From NCBI RefSeq assembly GCF_012933505.1, contig NZ_JABBNB010000047.1:1-36664 (forward strand): 36,664 bases of DNA, read 5' to 3'. Shown piece after piece: positions 1 to 7,853 of this stretch. The stretch's first letter is position 1; every line of letters begins with the position of its first letter. Source of the DNA: Gordonia asplenii (GTDB taxonomy: Bacteria; Actinomycetota; Actinomycetes; Mycobacteriales; Mycobacteriaceae). The notes below the pieces were generated by a model. It was not told the DNA's origin and ran no database searches. It saw nothing but the letters and a program-made list of their open reading frames with translations. The position numbers and the translations under genes are program-made.

Positions 1-39
1 GGTTGAGCCTGGATCCACCGGCCGAAGCGCCGCTCTGCT

Positions 40-81
40 GGTTGAGCCGGACGAGGCGCTAGCCGAGTCCGTGTCGAAACC
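40..81 (+). repeat. Intergenic repeat, family 1 (GGTTGAGC...GTCGAAACC), copy 1
   Basis: Begins GGTTGAGCC and ends GTGTCGAAACC, with a variable GC-rich centre. The same ends recur at 234-278 (inverted), 307-334, 374-405 (inverted), 3579-3622 and 3747-3777 (inverted). All copies lie outside genes. Confidence 0.75.
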
Positions 82-145
82 TCTCAGCCACAACGACTTT
101 CGACGGTCCGCGCCAATATCGGCGATGACACCCGGCAAGTGTCGC

Positions 146-168
146 GTGTGCACCCTATGGGTGCACAC
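146..168. repeat. Perfect 10-bp inverted repeat with TAT loop
   Basis: GTGTGCACCC (146-155) and GGGTGCACAC (159-168) are exact reverse complements around TAT. There is no U-tract on either side, so an intrinsic terminator is less likely than an operator-like dyad or an RNA hairpin. The gene it would serve is not obvious: the next start is 340 bp away. Confidence 0.65.
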
Positions 169-233
169 ACCTCGATGTTCGATTCCATCGCAGTTCGACA
201 AGTGCGCTGCAATCAAATGCATTGTGGTACAGA

Positions 234-278
234 GGTTTCGACACGCTCGTCGCTAGCGCTCCTCGCGGCTCAACCAGC
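234..278 (-). repeat. Intergenic repeat, family 1, copy 2 (inverted)
   Basis: Starts GGTTTCGACACGCTCGTCG and ends GGCTCAACCAGCAG, the reverse complement of the copy 1 layout. Confidence 0.75.
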
Positions 279-306
279 AGATGGGGCCTACCCTTCGGTG
301 AATTCA

Positions 307-334
307 GGTTGAGCGAGCGGAGCGAGTCGAAACC
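307..334 (+). repeat. Intergenic repeat, family 1, copy 3 (short form)
   Basis: A 28-bp form: GGTTGAGCGAGCGGAGCGAG followed by TCGAAACC. Its arms are partly self-complementary (GGTT/AACC at the ends and GAGCG-type repeats inside). Confidence 0.75.
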
Positions 335-373
335 CCGCCGGCCGGGCAATGACGCAACCCGCGGCGTCAAGGT

Positions 374-405
374 GGTTTCGACTCGGCTTCGCCTCGCTCA
401 ACCAG
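374..405 (-). repeat. Intergenic repeat, family 1, copy 4 (inverted, short form)
   Basis: GGTTTCGACTCGGCTTCGCC followed by TCGCTCAACCAG. It is almost identical to 3747-3777, which carries the same 27-bp core. Confidence 0.75.
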
Positions 406-506
406 CGAACGGAGCGGACACCGCACCTCCCCCACCTGAACTAGGCACTGATGAAACCGGCCGCGGTCACACCACGATTGTCGGCGGCGAGTGATATGTG
501 TAGTCC

Positions 507-1034
507 ATGACTACTCACCTCCATCCGCCGAAGCAAGAGGTGTTCGACGTCCCCGCGCTGACCAATACCGATAACAAGGGGTTCGTGCGGCCCGTCGACG
601 AGTACCGCCAGACCGACTACGGCCTGTACATGTCGCGCACCGCCGACCATCCCCGCTTCACCCACATGGAGAGTTGGCTGCTGCCCTCGCTCGGGTTGCG
701 CGCCACCATCTTTCACTTCGTCGATGACCATCGGAAGGGCCAGCGCCTCTACCTCGACGTCGGGCAGTTCTCCGGCCCCGACGCCGACGGTCGCTGGCAC
801 GCGCAGGATTGGTATCTCGACTTGGTCGACGTCCCCGGACGGCCACTCGAACTCATCGACATCGACGAATTGTTCGAAGCTCATACCGCCGGACTACTGA
901 CGACGGGACAATGCGAGGAGGCCGTCAACATCTCGACCCGCACGCTCGTCGGAGCGGCGACACATGGTCACGACGTTCAGGCATGGCTCGACGCCGAGGT
1001 CGGCGAGCGGATGACCTGGCTGGATCGACCGTGA
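507..1034 (+). CDS. DUF402 domain protein, neighbour of coaE
   Basis: A 175-residue soluble protein. The centre (about 50-140) has the aromatic and acidic run of the DUF402 family: WLLPSLGLRATIFHF, then QDWYLDLVDVPGR and IDIDELFEA. The family shares a fold with fatty-acyl/nucleoside-diphosphate phosphatase-type proteins, but no activity can be assigned here. It is transcribed convergently with coaE and 30 bp separate the two stops. A DUF402 gene next to coaE matches the M. tuberculosis arrangement as I remember it, which supports vertical inheritance. ATG at 507 is the only sensible start; the Shine-Dalgarno signal is weak. Length is normal for the family. Confidence 0.8.
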   Translation: MTTHLHPPKQEVFDVPALTNTDNKGFVRPVDEYRQTDYGLYMSRTADHPRFTHMESWLLPSLGLRATIFHFVDDHRKGQRLYLDVGQFSGPDADGRWHAQDWYLDLVDVPGRPLELIDIDELFEAHTAGLLTTGQCEEAVNISTRTLVGAATHGHDVQAWLDAEVGERMTWLDRP

Positions 1035-1064
1035 CGATCACGCGGGTGCGGTGATCACGTCCAT

Positions 1065-2255
1065 TCACTCTTCGCGTCCGACTTTCCAGGCGCTCACCCG
1101 ACGATAGGCGTCGTCGAACCATGGCTCCTTCGCTTCCGCGTAGGCCTGTCGATCGCCGTCGGCGTCCGCCATCGCCTCCGCCTTGACTTCGGCATACTCC
1201 GCTCGCGCCAGCGGATCGTCGATCAGCCAGTCGCGGAAGTCGATGGCGAAGCGCTGTCCGGGCGAACCCGCCGCACGAATGTGCACGTTCACCGGGCGAC
1301 CCGGATCGGCCGAACCGTGAAAACGCTTGGCCCACAACAGTGGATCGGTGATGTCTGTTTCGGGGTCCGGCTTCGGTCGATCCGACGTCACGTCGTCGAC
1401 GCGGGGAAACCCGCCGTCGGCGAGGACGTCGGCGAATGCGTCGGCGACGTCGAGGTCGGCGACGGTCACTTGGACGTCGACGGTCGGCTTCGCGTCGAGT
1501 CCGCGGACCGACGTGGAACCGATGTGATCGATCGCAACCGCCTTGTCCCCCAACACCGCCCACAGTCGATTCACGACTTTGCGCCCTGCCGCGGCCCACG
1601 CCGGATCGGCGGCATCGAGCCGGAGCGGACCGGCGACGACGACCCGGTCGACGACGTTGCGTTCGAACGGAACCAGGCGATCGTCCCAGAGCGCGGCAGC
1701 AGCGGCGGCGAGATCGTCGGGCGTGCCCGAGTTGTCGAGCCAGGCATCGGCGACGTCGCGCCGCTGCGCCTCGGTGGCCTGCGCCTTGATTCGGGCGCGC
1801 GCGTCGGCTTCATCGAGGCCGCGCGACGTCGTCAGTCGGTGTACACGGACCTCCTCGTCGGCGTTGACGACGACCACAGCGTGGAAGAACGGGGCCGTGT
1901 GGTTCTCAACCAACAGCGGAATATCTTGCACCACAATCGAATCGGGCGGAGCTGCGGCGAGCAGCTCCTGGGTGCGCGCGCCGACGAGTGGGTGTGTGAT
2001 GGCATTGAGCTTGCCACGCTGCTCGTCGTCGACGAACGCCTTGGCGGCTAGCGCCGGACGATTCAGCGAGCCGTCGTCGAGCAGAATATCGTCGCCGAAC
2101 GCCTCGACGAGCGCGGCCAGTCCGGGACTGCCGGGCTCGACCACCTCACGAGCGACCTTGTCGGCATCGATGAGGTATGCGCCGCGCTCGATGAAGGTCC
2201 TGGCCACAGTCGATTTTCCGGCGCCGATTCCGCCGGTCAGCCCTACTCTGATCAC
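1065..2255 (-). CDS. coaE: Dephospho-CoA kinase fused to GrpB/UPF0157 domain
   Basis: Residues 1-195 are dephospho-CoA kinase, the last step of coenzyme A synthesis (phosphorylation of the ribose 3'-hydroxyl with ATP). The P-loop GGIGAGKST is at 8-16, followed by family blocks such as YLIDADKVAREVVEPGSPGL and VVQDIPLLVE. Residues about 200-390 are a GrpB/UPF0157 domain, recognisable by IDHIGSTSVRGLDAKPTVDV; this domain belongs to the nucleotidyltransferase-like superfamily and has no settled role. Typical CoaE is about 200 residues, so the length of 396 confirms a fusion, as in mycobacterial CoaE. The gene lies downstream of rpsA on the same strand but is separated from it by the DUF2332 gene on the other strand. 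Confidence 0.93.
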   Translation of the reverse strand: MIRVGLTGGIGAGKSTVARTFIERGAYLIDADKVAREVVEPGSPGLAALVEAFGDDILLDDGSLNRPALAAKAFVDDEQRGKLNAITHPLVGARTQELLAAAPPDSIVVQDIPLLVENHTAPFFHAVVVVNADEEVRVHRLTTSRGLDEADARARIKAQATEAQRRDVADAWLDNSGTPDDLAAAAAALWDDRLVPFERNVVDRVVVAGPLRLDAADPAWAAAGRKVVNRLWAVLGDKAVAIDHIGSTSVRGLDAKPTVDVQVTVADLDVADAFADVLADGGFPRVDDVTSDRPKPDPETDITDPLLWAKRFHGSADPGRPVNVHIRAAGSPGQRFAIDFRDWLIDDPLARAEYAEVKAEAMADADGDRQAYAEAKEPWFDDAYRRVSAWKVGREE

Positions 2256-2383
2256 CAGTCCAGTCTGACAAACGGCGCGGACACGAGGTCACTCAGCCCG
2301 CGATTCGATGGAAATTCGCTCCCGCCGTGGTCCACAGCGACGCTTTCGACAAGTAGCCCACCGGCTGAGCGCACAATGTCCCT

Positions 2384-3472
2384 ATGCCGGACGCCAATGA
2401 CCTCATCGCCGCCGACGTCGACCTTCAGGGCCGCGCGTGTCGCAAACTGGGTTCGCCGCTGTATGCCGATTTGATGGCTGCCGCGGCGGCCGAAGCCGCG
2501 AGAGGTGGGATCGTCGCGCAGATTCTGCTCCCACTCGCGTATGAGCCGGCGGGGTCGGCGATCACCTTGCGGCTCTTCGGCGCCGTTCATCGGCTCGCCC
2601 TCACCGGCGCGGCCCCCGATCTCGCCGCCGCCTACCCCAGCTGCGGTGGCGATCCGACGGCGATGACCGCGAACGAACTGTGGTCGGCGTTCGAAAATGC
2701 CTGTCGCGCAAACGAATCGGCGATCACCGCCCGGCTCGGCCAAGCACCGCAGACCAACGAAGTCGGCCGCGGCGTGGCCTTGCGTGGCGCACTCGACCTC
2801 GCCGTCGGCGCCGCGCGACTGCCGGTCCGCCTCGTGGAGATCGGGGCGTCGGCGGGGCTCAATCTCTTGGTCGACCGCTTCGCGTTGCGCTGGCCCGGCG
2901 GTTCGCGCGGGCCGGCGTCGTCGCCCGTCACGCTCGACGACGCGTGGACCGGAAGCATCCCCGACGACGTCGGGCTGTCCATCGTCGAACGCGGCGGCTG
3001 CGACATCCATCCGCTCGACGCCACCGCCCCCGACGACGCCCTCACGCTGCAGTCATTCGTCTGGCCCGACCAACGCACCCGGCTCGACCGGCTCCGCGGC
3101 GCCATCGAAATCGCCTGCACCACAACATCTTCCGTGAAGAATCAATCCGCTGACGAGTTTCTCGCCGAGATCGCCCCGACGTCGGGCATCCACACCGTCG
3201 TCCAACATTCGGTGATGTGGCAATATCTGCCCGACGACGTGCGGGCCGCCGCTACGGGCGAGCTCGAACGTCTCACCCGAACCGCAACGCCCGACGCGCC
3301 CGTGGCCCATATCAGCCTTGAACCGCCGCGCACCGCGGATGACGCCGACGTCGACTTCCGCGCCGCCCGACGTCACGGCGGTTTCATCGTCAGCGCTGGG
3401 TGTGCACCGTATTTCGACGACCACGTGGTCGGCTATTGCCCTCCGCATGGTCCGCCAGCACACTGGTTGTGA
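2384..3472 (+). CDS. DUF2332 family protein
   Basis: A 362-residue soluble protein of the actinobacterial DUF2332 family. Supporting blocks are the N-terminal GRACRKLGSPLYADLM, AAAYPSCGGD, GQAPQTNEVGRGVAL, and VEIGASAGLNLLVDRF in the middle, which resembles a SAM-binding glycine motif and has led to suggestions of a methyltransferase-like fold. The C-terminal third has an HSVMWQYL block. The function is unknown. It sits alone on the + strand, divergent from coaE with 128 bp between the two starts, so the two may share a promoter region. ATG at 2384 keeps the conserved N-terminus intact. Confidence 0.85.
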   Translation: MPDANDLIAADVDLQGRACRKLGSPLYADLMAAAAAEAARGGIVAQILLPLAYEPAGSAITLRLFGAVHRLALTGAAPDLAAAYPSCGGDPTAMTANELWSAFENACRANESAITARLGQAPQTNEVGRGVALRGALDLAVGAARLPVRLVEIGASAGLNLLVDRFALRWPGGSRGPASSPVTLDDAWTGSIPDDVGLSIVERGGCDIHPLDATAPDDALTLQSFVWPDQRTRLDRLRGAIEIACTTTSSVKNQSADEFLAEIAPTSGIHTVVQHSVMWQYLPDDVRAAATGELERLTRTATPDAPVAHISLEPPRTADDADVDFRAARRHGGFIVSAGCAPYFDDHVVGYCPPHGPPAHWL

Positions 3473-3578
3473 TCTGACCAACTTCTACGTGCATCGCGCC
3501 AGGAGGCAGCGCTCGACACTTCAGCCTGAATTCACCGACTGCGGCACCATTTTCGCTGGTTAGCCGGGCTATTTCCGC

Positions 3579-3622
3579 TGGTTGAGCCGGGTCGGAGCGC
3601 CAACGCAGACCGGTGTCGAACC
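3579..3622 (+). repeat. Intergenic repeat, family 1, copy 5
   Basis: GGTTGAGCCGGGTCGGAGCG at the left and GTGTCGAACC at the right, the same ends and orientation as copy 1 at 40-81. Confidence 0.7.
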
Positions 3623-3746
3623 ACCCTACGTCGACGGTGTCAGCACAACCGAACACCGTGGAGCAGTTGAGTACCTGCTGCGCGGCTCAGTATCTTGACA
3701 CGGTCGGAGCTCGGCAGTGGGTAACGAAACCTGTTGTCATCACCGG

Positions 3747-3777
3747 GGTTTCGACTCGGCTTCGCCTCGCTCAACCG
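3747..3777 (-). repeat. Intergenic repeat, family 1, copy 6 (inverted)
   Basis: Shares the core GGTTTCGACTCGGCTTCGCC plus TCGCTCAACC with copy 4 at 374-405. Confidence 0.75.
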
Positions 3778-3933
3778 GCTGGTGGGTCAGCTCAGCAGGA
3801 CGGATCGGCGAATCCAGGTTCAGTGGCTCGAATCGGACTGCGGGAGCCAAGAACTACGCCTACGGATCGTGCGCGCTCCACGACGTCCACGTCTAAGACT
3901 CGACAACAGCGCGGGCAACAACGCCGACAACAG

Positions 3934-3968
3934 AGAACTCCCCGGCCCACATCGGGCCGGGGAGTTCT
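3934..3968 (-). terminator. Strong hairpin downstream of rpsA
   Basis: AGAACTCCCCGGCCC (3934-3948) and GGGCCGGGGAGTTCT (3954-3968) form a perfect 15-bp stem with loop ACATC. It lies 23 bp past the rpsA stop and is the probable terminator of rpsA. T-rich tracts are short on both sides (TTCTTAT on the + side), so it may act in both directions. Confidence 0.85.
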
Positions 3969-3990
3969 TATCTAGCTGTTGCGCAGCGGA

Positions 3991-5460
3991 TCAGGCGTTG
4001 CCCGACAGCTTCTCGCGCAGAGCGGCGAGCTGCTCGTCGCTGGCCAGCGAGCCACCCGACGATGCCGGTGCCTGCGACGAACCGCCGGAGCGGTTGTCAT
4101 CCGACGACGACGAGTAGTCCGACGGAGCGTTGGCTGCCTCGGCGGCCGCGGCGGCGAACTTCTCCATCTGGGTGGTGTGCATCTTGTGGCGACGCTCGGC
4201 CTCGGCGTACCGGGCCTCCCATGCGCGCTGCTGCTCCTCGAAGCCTTCGAGCCACTCGTTGGTGTCGGCGTCGAAGCCCTCGGGGAAGATGTAGTTACCC
4301 TGCTCGTCGTAGCTGTCGGCCATGCCGTACTTCGACGGGTCGAACTCTTCGGTGTAGTCCTCGTTGGCCTGCTTGAGGCTCAGCGAGATCCGACGACGCT
4401 CGAGGTCGATGTCGATGACCTTGACCATCGCGTCATCACCGACGGCGACGACCTGATCCGGCACCTCGACGTGGCGCTCAGCCAGCTCGGAGATGTGGAC
4501 GAGGCCTTCGATGCCCTCTTCGACGCGGACGAACGCACCGAACGGCACCAGCTTGGTGACCTTGCCGGGCACGATCTGGCCGATGGCGTGCGTACGTGCG
4601 AACTGACGCCACGGATCTTCCTGAGTTGCCTTGAGCGACAACGAAACACGCTCGCGGTCGAGATCGACGTCGAGAACCTCGACGGTGACCTCGTCGCCGA
4701 CCTGAACAACCTCGTTCGGGTGGTCGATGTGCTTCCACGACAGCTCGGAGACGTGCACCAGGCCGTCGACGCCGCCGAGATCGACGAATGCGCCGAAGTT
4801 GACGATCGAGGACACGACGCCCTTGCGGACCTGGCCCTTCTGCAGCTGGTGCAGGAACTCGCTGCGGACCTCGGACTGGGTCTGCTCGAGCCATGCGCGA
4901 CGCGACAGAACCACGTTGTTGCGGTTCTTGTCGAGTTCGATGATCTTGGCTTCGATCTCCTTGCCGATGTACGGCTGGAGATCGCGGACGCGACGCATCT
5001 CGACGAGCGACGCCGGGAGGAAGCCACGCAGGCCGATGTCGAGGATGAGGCCGCCCTTGACGACCTCGATGACGGTGCCCTTGACCGCCTCGTCCTTCTC
5101 CTTGAGCTCCTCGATGGTGCCCCACGCGCGCTCGTACTGTGCACGCTTCTTGGACAGGATCAGGCGGCCTTCCTTGTCCTCCTTGGTGAGGACGAGGGCT
5201 TCCACCTCATCGCCGACGTTGACGACCTCGTTGGGGTCGACGTCGTGCTTGATGGACAGCTCACGCGAAGGGATGACGCCTTCGGTCTTGTAACCGATGT
5301 CGAGCAGAACCTCGTCACGGTCGACCTTGACGATGGTGCCTTCCACGATGTCGCCATCGTTGAAGTACTTGATCGTGGAGTCAATCGCGGCGAGAAAATC
5401 CTCAGCCGAGCCGATATCGTTGACGGCTACTTGCGGCGAGGTAATCGTGGGGGACGACAT
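3991..5460 (-). CDS. rpsA: 30S ribosomal protein S1
   Basis: A 489-residue ribosomal protein S1 that binds mRNA on the small subunit and supports translation initiation. Four S1 RNA-binding repeats lie at about 36-105, 123-190, 209-278 and 294-365 (for example GGLILDIGLRGFLPASLVE and NFGAFVDLGGVDGLVHVSEL). A charged coiled region follows, then an acidic Ser/Gly-rich tail ending ASDEQLAALREKLSGNA, typical of mycobacteria and relatives. The start is placed at ATG 5460 (MSSPTITSPQVAVND), which matches S1 of related genera and has GGAG 11 nt upstream. The longer frame to 5592 would add 44 unrelated Arg-rich residues. Transcribed alone, divergent from the 5693 gene. Confidence 0.97.
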   Translation of the reverse strand: MSSPTITSPQVAVNDIGSAEDFLAAIDSTIKYFNDGDIVEGTIVKVDRDEVLLDIGYKTEGVIPSRELSIKHDVDPNEVVNVGDEVEALVLTKEDKEGRLILSKKRAQYERAWGTIEELKEKDEAVKGTVIEVVKGGLILDIGLRGFLPASLVEMRRVRDLQPYIGKEIEAKIIELDKNRNNVVLSRRAWLEQTQSEVRSEFLHQLQKGQVRKGVVSSIVNFGAFVDLGGVDGLVHVSELSWKHIDHPNEVVQVGDEVTVEVLDVDLDRERVSLSLKATQEDPWRQFARTHAIGQIVPGKVTKLVPFGAFVRVEEGIEGLVHISELAERHVEVPDQVVAVGDDAMVKVIDIDLERRRISLSLKQANEDYTEEFDPSKYGMADSYDEQGNYIFPEGFDADTNEWLEGFEEQQRAWEARYAEAERRHKMHTTQMEKFAAAAAEAANAPSDYSSSSDDNRSGGSSQAPASSGGSLASDEQLAALREKLSGNA

Positions 5461-5692
5461 ATGTTGAGTTGCTCCGGACAGGTATGTAGTAGGTGTAAGT
5501 TCGTCTTTGACGTGGTCAAACCGATCACCCCCGACGGGGATCCAGGCTCGGACACGACGGCGCGCGCGAGACTTCACGCGCGCAGGTAACACTACGCCTT
5601 CCCCATTGTGCTGGGCAAACGGGCTGCGTTATACGATCTTCGACGCCCACCAACCAGCGGTGGCACACGACATTTCGAACGGGGGAAGTCTC

Positions 5693-6277
5693 GTGAATCG
5701 CAACAGTAACGCCGCGGCGTTGATCGCACTGGCGGTCGTCGGATCCCTGCTGGTGCTGGGCCTCGTCGTCGGCGGCGTCGGCTTTCTCGGTTACCGGTTG
5801 ATCGAGAACAAGCGGCACGACATCGCCCACAGCGCGCATTCCACGACGTCCACCGCCACGTACACGGTGACCGAGTCGCCGTCGAGCACCTGGGACACGA
5901 CGTCGACCACCACTCCCACGACAACGACGACGACGACGGAGACGATTCTCTACGGCGGCATCGCGTACTCGGGTTCGGGCGCGTATGAGACCCGCGTGGA
6001 CACCGTCGACGGGACGGCCACCAAGACCGAGGCCGTGAACAAGTGCAACAACTCGATCTGGAGCAAGGGCTGGAGCTCGGCGAGCTACTGCGGCTACGTC
6101 CCGATTCAGACCGGCGAATGCGCCTCGGTGGCCACCGCGACCGTCGCCAGCGGCTGGGGCCCGACCGGCTGGGCATCGGGGTCCAACGGACGAAGCGTCA
6201 TCGTCGCGGCGGCGCTCGACAAATGCAACGGGCTGGGGCAGGGCGTCTGCCACGAACTCGTGACGGTCTGCATGTAG
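5693..6277 (+). CDS. Membrane-anchored DUF4189 domain protein
   Basis: A 194-residue protein. Residues about 8-33 form a single membrane segment (AALIALAVVGSLLVLGLVVG...) and 45-85 are a Thr/Ser-rich linker with a run of threonines. The C-terminal 110 residues match DUF4189: GGIAYSGSGAY at the front, then spaced Cys residues in NKCNN, YCGY, GECASVA, DKCNG, GVCHE and VTVCM. The domain is probably extracytoplasmic and disulfide-bonded; its function is unknown. The start is GTG at 5693, preceded by GGGGGA 6 nt upstream. An ATG at 5507 is in frame but would add 62 residues with no membrane or domain logic. The next gene begins at the base right after this stop, so the two are probably co-translated. 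Confidence 0.8.
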   Translation: MNRNSNAAALIALAVVGSLLVLGLVVGGVGFLGYRLIENKRHDIAHSAHSTTSTATYTVTESPSSTWDTTSTTTPTTTTTTTETILYGGIAYSGSGAYETRVDTVDGTATKTEAVNKCNNSIWSKGWSSASYCGYVPIQTGECASVATATVASGWGPTGWASGSNGRSVIVAAALDKCNGLGQGVCHELVTVCM

Positions 6278-6814
6278 ATGACACATTCGATCGAACTCCT
6301 GCCCGACCCCGCCGCCGACCGGCTCATCCGCGACCAGTGGTCGGCACTCGACGACGCAGGCATTCCCAACCGCGGAAGTCTGCAGGCCGAAACCAACCGC
6401 CCACACGCCACTCTCCTTGCCGCGCCCTCGATCGATGTCAGCGCGCTCTCGGCATTGACGCCGCTCGCGATGCGGCTGCCGGTCAGTTGTGGCCTCGGCG
6501 CGCTGATCGTCTTCGACGCCGGCGAGCGGCACACCCTGGCCCGACTCGTCGTCCCGTCCAGCGAACTGCTGTCGATCCACGCGACCGTCGTCCGACTCAG
6601 CGCGCCGATGCTGTCCGACGATCCGGCATTCGCACATAGTTCGCCGGGCAATTGGACACCGCACATCACCCTCGCCCGACGCCTCACCACCGCCCAGGTG
6701 GGCGCCGCACTCGACGTCCTCGGGCCGGCGGGTTCCCGAGTCACCTTCACCGCGCTGCGCCAGTGGGATGGCGACACCGCGACCGAGAACATCCTGCGCG
6801 GGCGGGATTGTTAG
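6278..6814 (+). CDS. 2H phosphoesterase (2'-5' RNA ligase-like)
   Basis: A 178-residue protein of the 2H phosphoesterase superfamily. Both signature motifs are present: RPHATL with HAT at 43-45, and WTPHITLAR with HIT at 129-131. Such enzymes act on cyclic phosphates or 2'-5' linkages in RNA or nucleotides; the substrate here is unknown. Its ATG directly follows the TAG of the DUF4189 gene, which argues for translational coupling although the two products act in different compartments. Length is normal for the family. The methyltransferase gene starts 39 bp downstream on the same strand. Confidence 0.85.
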   Translation: MTHSIELLPDPAADRLIRDQWSALDDAGIPNRGSLQAETNRPHATLLAAPSIDVSALSALTPLAMRLPVSCGLGALIVFDAGERHTLARLVVPSSELLSIHATVVRLSAPMLSDDPAFAHSSPGNWTPHITLARRLTTAQVGAALDVLGPAGSRVTFTALRQWDGDTATENILRGRDC

Positions 6815-6853
6815 GGCGCGCGCCGACGACGCCGCTCGCGCGAGGAGTAAGCG

Positions 6854-7672
6854 ATGAATGATCGGCCGCCACAGAATCTCGGCGACATCGATTCAGTGGT
6901 CAGCGAACGCGCGAATCGCCACTGGTGGGATTTCGACGCTGACGAGTACCACCGGACGCATGGCGACTTCCTGGGCGAACACACGCGTGGCGGCGACTTC
7001 GTCTGGTGCCCCGAGGGACTGCGCGAGGCCGACGCCCGACTGCTGGGTGCCATCGAGGGCCGCGTGATTCTCGAAGTGGGCTGCGGCTCGGCGCCCTGTT
7101 CTCGGTGGCTCGCCGCCAACGGCGCGCACCCGATCGGCATCGACATCTCCAGACAGATGCTCGCACATGGCATCTCGGCGATGTCCGACGACGCCGTCGC
7201 CGTCCCGCTGATCCAGTCGGGCGCCGAGAATCTCCCGTTCGCCGACGAATCCTTCGACCTCGCCTGCTCATCGTTCGGCGCAGTGCCCTTCGTCGCGGAC
7301 TCGGCCCGCGTGATGGCCGAAGTGGCCCGCGTCCTGAAACCCGGTGGCAGATGGGTGTTCTCGGTCAACCACCCGATGCGCTGGATGTTCCCCGACGACC
7401 CCGGCCCGGCAGGTCTGACCGTGTCACTCCCCTACTTCAACCGGACACCGTATGCCGAGTTCGACGACGACGGCGTCGCCACCTACGTCGAGCATCATCG
7501 GACCATCGGTGACCGGGTACGTGAAATCCGTTCCGCGGGACTGATTCTCGACGACATCGTCGAACCCGAATGGCCGGAGAACTTCGATCGCGAATGGGGC
7601 CAGTGGAGTCCGCTGCGCGGCTACTACTTCCCCGGCACGGCGATCTTCTGTACGACGAAGTCCAGCGGCTGA
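6854..7672 (+). CDS. Class I SAM-dependent methyltransferase
   Basis: A 272-residue cytosolic methyltransferase. Motif I is VILEVGCGSA at 71-80, followed by GIDIS at 95-99 as the acidic end of strand 2, then AENLPFADESFDLACSSFGA (motif II region) and VARVLKPGGRWVFSVNHP (motif III). An N-terminal extension of about 65 residues, rich in Trp and His, and a C-terminal part starting at HHRTIGD may shape the acceptor site. The substrate cannot be told from sequence. RBS GAGGAG lies 6 nt before the ATG. It is the last gene of the + strand run 5693-7672. Confidence 0.88.
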   Translation: MNDRPPQNLGDIDSVVSERANRHWWDFDADEYHRTHGDFLGEHTRGGDFVWCPEGLREADARLLGAIEGRVILEVGCGSAPCSRWLAANGAHPIGIDISRQMLAHGISAMSDDAVAVPLIQSGAENLPFADESFDLACSSFGAVPFVADSARVMAEVARVLKPGGRWVFSVNHPMRWMFPDDPGPAGLTVSLPYFNRTPYAEFDDDGVATYVEHHRTIGDRVREIRSAGLILDDIVEPEWPENFDREWGQWSPLRGYYFPGTAIFCTTKSSG

Positions 7673-7689
7673 CGAGATACCACGGGTTA

Positions 7690-7745
7690 CCACCCCGCTC
7701 CCCGAGTGCCGAAGCAACCACCCCGCTCCCCGAGTGCCGAAGCGA
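7690..7745 (+). repeat. 28-bp direct repeat, intergenic family 2
   Basis: Two near-identical 28-bp units with core CCGCTCCCCGAGTGCCGAAG, starting at 7690 and 7718. They are followed by GAGCTTCGGTGTAACGAG and CCTCGACACC (7752-7779). The same core and the same GCTTCGGTGTAACGAG tail occur at the right edge of the window (36112-36392). Confidence 0.75.
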
Positions 7746-7804
7746 GCTCGCGAGCTTCGGTGTAACGAGCCTCGACACCGCTTCGCTGGTGGACGCGATA
7801 ATGC

Positions 7805-7853
7805 AAGATGCCATGTCCAGTCAAACCTCTGAACTGCGGAGACATGGCATCTT
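7805..7853. terminator. 13-bp perfect inverted repeat, candidate bidirectional terminator
   Basis: Arms at 7805-7817 and 7841-7853 are exact complements around a 23-nt spacer. It sits 132 bp after the methyltransferase stop and about 255 bp after the dehydrogenase stop on the other strand. There is no clear U-tract. Confidence 0.4.

Larger units (their letters stand above)
1..506. other. Gene-free left edge with dispersed repeats and a perfect hairpin
   Basis: No open frame here has coding character. The stretch holds four copies of a dispersed intergenic repeat in both orientations (40-81, 234-278, 307-334, 374-405) and one perfect 10-bp inverted repeat with a 3-nt loop (146-168). The 100 bases before the DUF402 gene are otherwise unremarkable; I see no confident promoter. 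Confidence 0.7.
3473..3990. other. Gene-free spacer with repeats and the rpsA terminator
   Basis: Between the DUF2332 and rpsA stops. It contains two family 1 repeats (3579-3622, 3747-3777), a degenerate half copy near 3555-3568, and a strong hairpin (3934-3968). No other coding signal is seen. Confidence 0.75.

Noticed and set aside
1436..1789. Arg-rich + strand frames over coaE
   Set aside because: Low-complexity shadows of coaE.
3979..5589. 536-codon + strand frame opposite rpsA
   Set aside because: It is the mirror of rpsA in GC-rich DNA: Leu/Val/Asp-rich filler with no domain, while rpsA on the other strand is certain.
5461..5592. Upstream start for rpsA at 5592
   Set aside because: It would add 44 Arg-rich residues not found in S1 proteins; ATG 5460 has its own ribosome site.
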